Below are positions 62,715-64,000 of a stretch of 64,000 nt of DNA, one piece after another. This DNA comes from Mucilaginibacter hurinus (GTDB taxonomy: Bacteria; Bacteroidota; Bacteroidia; Sphingobacteriales; Sphingobacteriaceae), in assembly GCF_003324525.1 (NCBI RefSeq), contig NZ_QGDC01000002.1, positions 186,001-250,000 of the forward strand, read 5' to 3'. Position 1 is the first letter of the stretch. Every line of letters starts with the position of its first letter. The notes under the pieces are model-generated. The model searched no databases, was not told the DNA's origin, and saw only the letters and a program-made list of their open reading frames with translations. The position numbers and the translations under genes are program-made.

Positions 62715-64000
62715 ATGTACTTTCGCCTGTCAATTAAACCGGCACAAATTTTCACGTTCTGCCTGGCGCTTACTGCTTTGTCAGCATTTACGGCTGGCAT
62801 AGCCTGTGCACAGCAGTTTGGGGGCAACCCTCCCACTATTAAATGGCAACAAATAAATACCCCTGCCGCTAAAGTGATTTTCCCCACCGGAATGGACAGC
62901 ACGGCAAAACGTGTGGCCAACATAATACAGCAGGTGAACGCCGCTACAAGGTCAACGCTGGGTAACAAACAAAGGCAAGTGAGCATTGTGCTGCAAAACC
63001 AAACTACCCAAACCAATGGTTATGTAGGCCTCGCCCCTTTTCGTAGTGAGTTTTACCTGACACCGCAACAAAACAGCCTGGAACTTGGCGGCATAGCCTG
63101 GCCGGATCTCTTATCGGTACATGAGTATCGGCATGTGCAGCAATATAATAACTTTAACGTGGGGCTATCAAAAGTGCTCCGTACTATTTTTGGCGAGGGC
63201 GGACAGGCGCTGGGCAATGCGCTTAGTGTGCCCGACTGGTTTTTTGAGGGCGACGCGGTATATAACGAAACATTGGTAAGCAGCCAGGGCCGTGGCAGGT
63301 TACCGTGGTTTCATAAGGATTATAGGGCAATGTGGGCAGCCGGCAAAAACTACAGTTGGATGAAGCTCCGAAATGGATCATATGTCGATTTTGTACCTAG
63401 CCATTACCCTCTCGGTTATATGTTGGCAGCCTACGGGCGCGAAACTTATGGCGACGATTTTTGGCGTCAGGTAACTCTTGACGCCGCTGCTTACAGGTAT
63501 GGCGCCCTGCCTCCTATACAAAAAGCCATACAAAGACACTCCGGAAAAAGTTATGGACAGTTTAGGGAAGACGCGTTGGATTATTTCAAAAAGCAGTTTA
63601 ATGATAATGCACCTGCCCTGGCAAAAAACCCCAAACAGCATTTTGTGGCCGACCAGGAATTTCCGGCGTTTATTGGTGAGGATACGCTGGTTTACGTGAA
63701 GTTTGCTTATAACCAGGTGCCGGTATTCATCATAAAAGCTAATGGTTATGAGCGTAAGCTATCCACGAGGGCTTTAGCCAACGACCGGCATTTTACCTAC
63801 CGTAATGGCAAAATAGCCTATGCCGGCTACCGGGCCGATGAGCGATGGGGGTTTCGTAACTATAGCGAGATTAGAATTTTGGATATAAATACCAGTAAGG
63901 AACAGGCAATTACCAGGAGAACAAAATATTTTTCGCCTGACATAAGCGCCGACGGCAAAACTATAGCGACTGTTAATGTCGAACCCTCGGGCAAGCGGAG
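62715..64000 (+). CDS. Secreted HExxH metallopeptidase-like protein with TolB/PD40 propeller start (3' end cut)
   Basis: Open to the window edge, at least 428 residues from ATG 62715. A signal peptide (QIFTFCLALTALSAFTAGIACAQ) is followed by a ~300-residue domain with a gluzincin-like HEYRH motif at about residue 137-141 and a following DWFFEGDAVYNET that could give the third zinc ligand Glu, as in peptidase MA-type enzymes. From about residue 350 the sequence becomes propeller-like (GKIAYAGYRADERWGFRNYSEIRILDI, SPDISADGKTIATVNVEPSG), the start of TolB/PD40 repeats. Probably a cell-surface or periplasmic protease. Substrate unknown. Confidence 0.78.
   Translation, partial: MYFRLSIKPAQIFTFCLALTALSAFTAGIACAQQFGGNPPTIKWQQINTPAAKVIFPTGMDSTAKRVANIIQQVNAATRSTLGNKQRQVSIVLQNQTTQTNGYVGLAPFRSEFYLTPQQNSLELGGIAWPDLLSVHEYRHVQQYNNFNVGLSKVLRTIFGEGGQALGNALSVPDWFFEGDAVYNETLVSSQGRGRLPWFHKDYRAMWAAGKNYSWMKLRNGSYVDFVPSHYPLGYMLAAYGRETYGDDFWRQVTLDAAAYRYGALPPIQKAIQRHSGKSYGQFREDALDYFKKQFNDNAPALAKNPKQHFVADQEFPAFIGEDTLVYVKFAYNQVPVFIIKANGYERKLSTRALANDRHFTYRNGKIAYAGYRADERWGFRNYSEIRILDINTSKEQAITRRTKYFSPDISADGKTIATVNVEPSGKR

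Overview
The window looks like chromosomal DNA of a Bacteroidota member, most likely Sphingobacteriaceae (Mucilaginibacter or Pedobacter type). The lineage call rests on several observations: promoters of the TTG / TAnnTTTG type, a near absence of Shine-Dalgarno sequences, a PorP/SprF plus PKD-repeat protein pair with a type IX sorting domain, an N-acylornithine carbamoyltransferase type arginine cluster, YpdA, SusC-like TonB transport, and RAYT/REP-like sequence debris. Gene density is high and both strands are used. No tRNA, rRNA, CRISPR array, prophage or intact insertion sequence was seen.

Layout. 1-2.3 kb: 3' end of thrS, then infC, rpmI, rplT and a terminator. 2.4-3.9 kb: a PAS-LuxR regulator converging on an SRPBCC membrane protein. 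3.97-8.1 kb: a cobalamin uptake unit (promoter, B12 riboswitch, BtuB-like receptor, BtuG-like beta-propeller lipoprotein, DUF6580 membrane protein, terminator). 8.1-16.5 kb: stress and housekeeping genes (class III sirtuin, CrtA-like oxygenase, free-methionine sulfoxide reductase, alpha/beta hydrolase, alkyladenine glycosylase, bestrophin, HDAC-like hydrolase, MATE pump, AlbA_2/GNAT/DUF4442 trio). 16.7-18.2 kb: a small lipoprotein and a dead amidohydrolase gene. 18.7-23.7 kb: gyrA followed by two TPR genes. 23.9-31.3 kb: hemF, an MFS carrier, csp, a 1-Cys peroxiredoxin, rplU-rpmA, an SDF symporter and a YbjQ protein. 31.4-35.2 kb: a sigma factor/membrane partner unit, dinB, a frameshifted 2'-5' RNA ligase gene and the SRP RNA. 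35.3-39.5 kb: a transaldolase-like aldolase, ypdA, an AT-rich orphan pair, a RAYT relic, a DinB/YfiT protein and a Crp/Fnr regulator. 39.9-48.5 kb: arginine/proline genes (GNAT, argG, argC, argD, argF', then argB-proC) split by an antiporter and invaded by palindromic repeats. 48.9-54.8 kb: an acetate transporter, OmpA, metZ, OsmC and an SpmA-SpmB fusion. 54.9-60.1 kb: a giant PKD adhesin and PorP/SprF. 60.1-64 kb: a small membrane protein, an HscA-like Hsp70, and the start of a secreted metalloprotease/propeller protein running off the window.

Most interesting points: (i) the complete B12 regulon, with a possible mutually exclusive pairing in its leader; (ii) two families of palindromic repeats sitting inside the arginine cluster, one of which appears to encode the C-terminus of ArgG and the N-terminus of ArgC, with a transposase (RAYT) relic nearby that may belong to such elements; (iii) three decayed or frameshifted genes that can be reconstructed by joining frames; (iv) a ribosomal protein L27 with a long Lys/Ala/Glu tail. 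I saw no obvious wholly new defence or mobile system.
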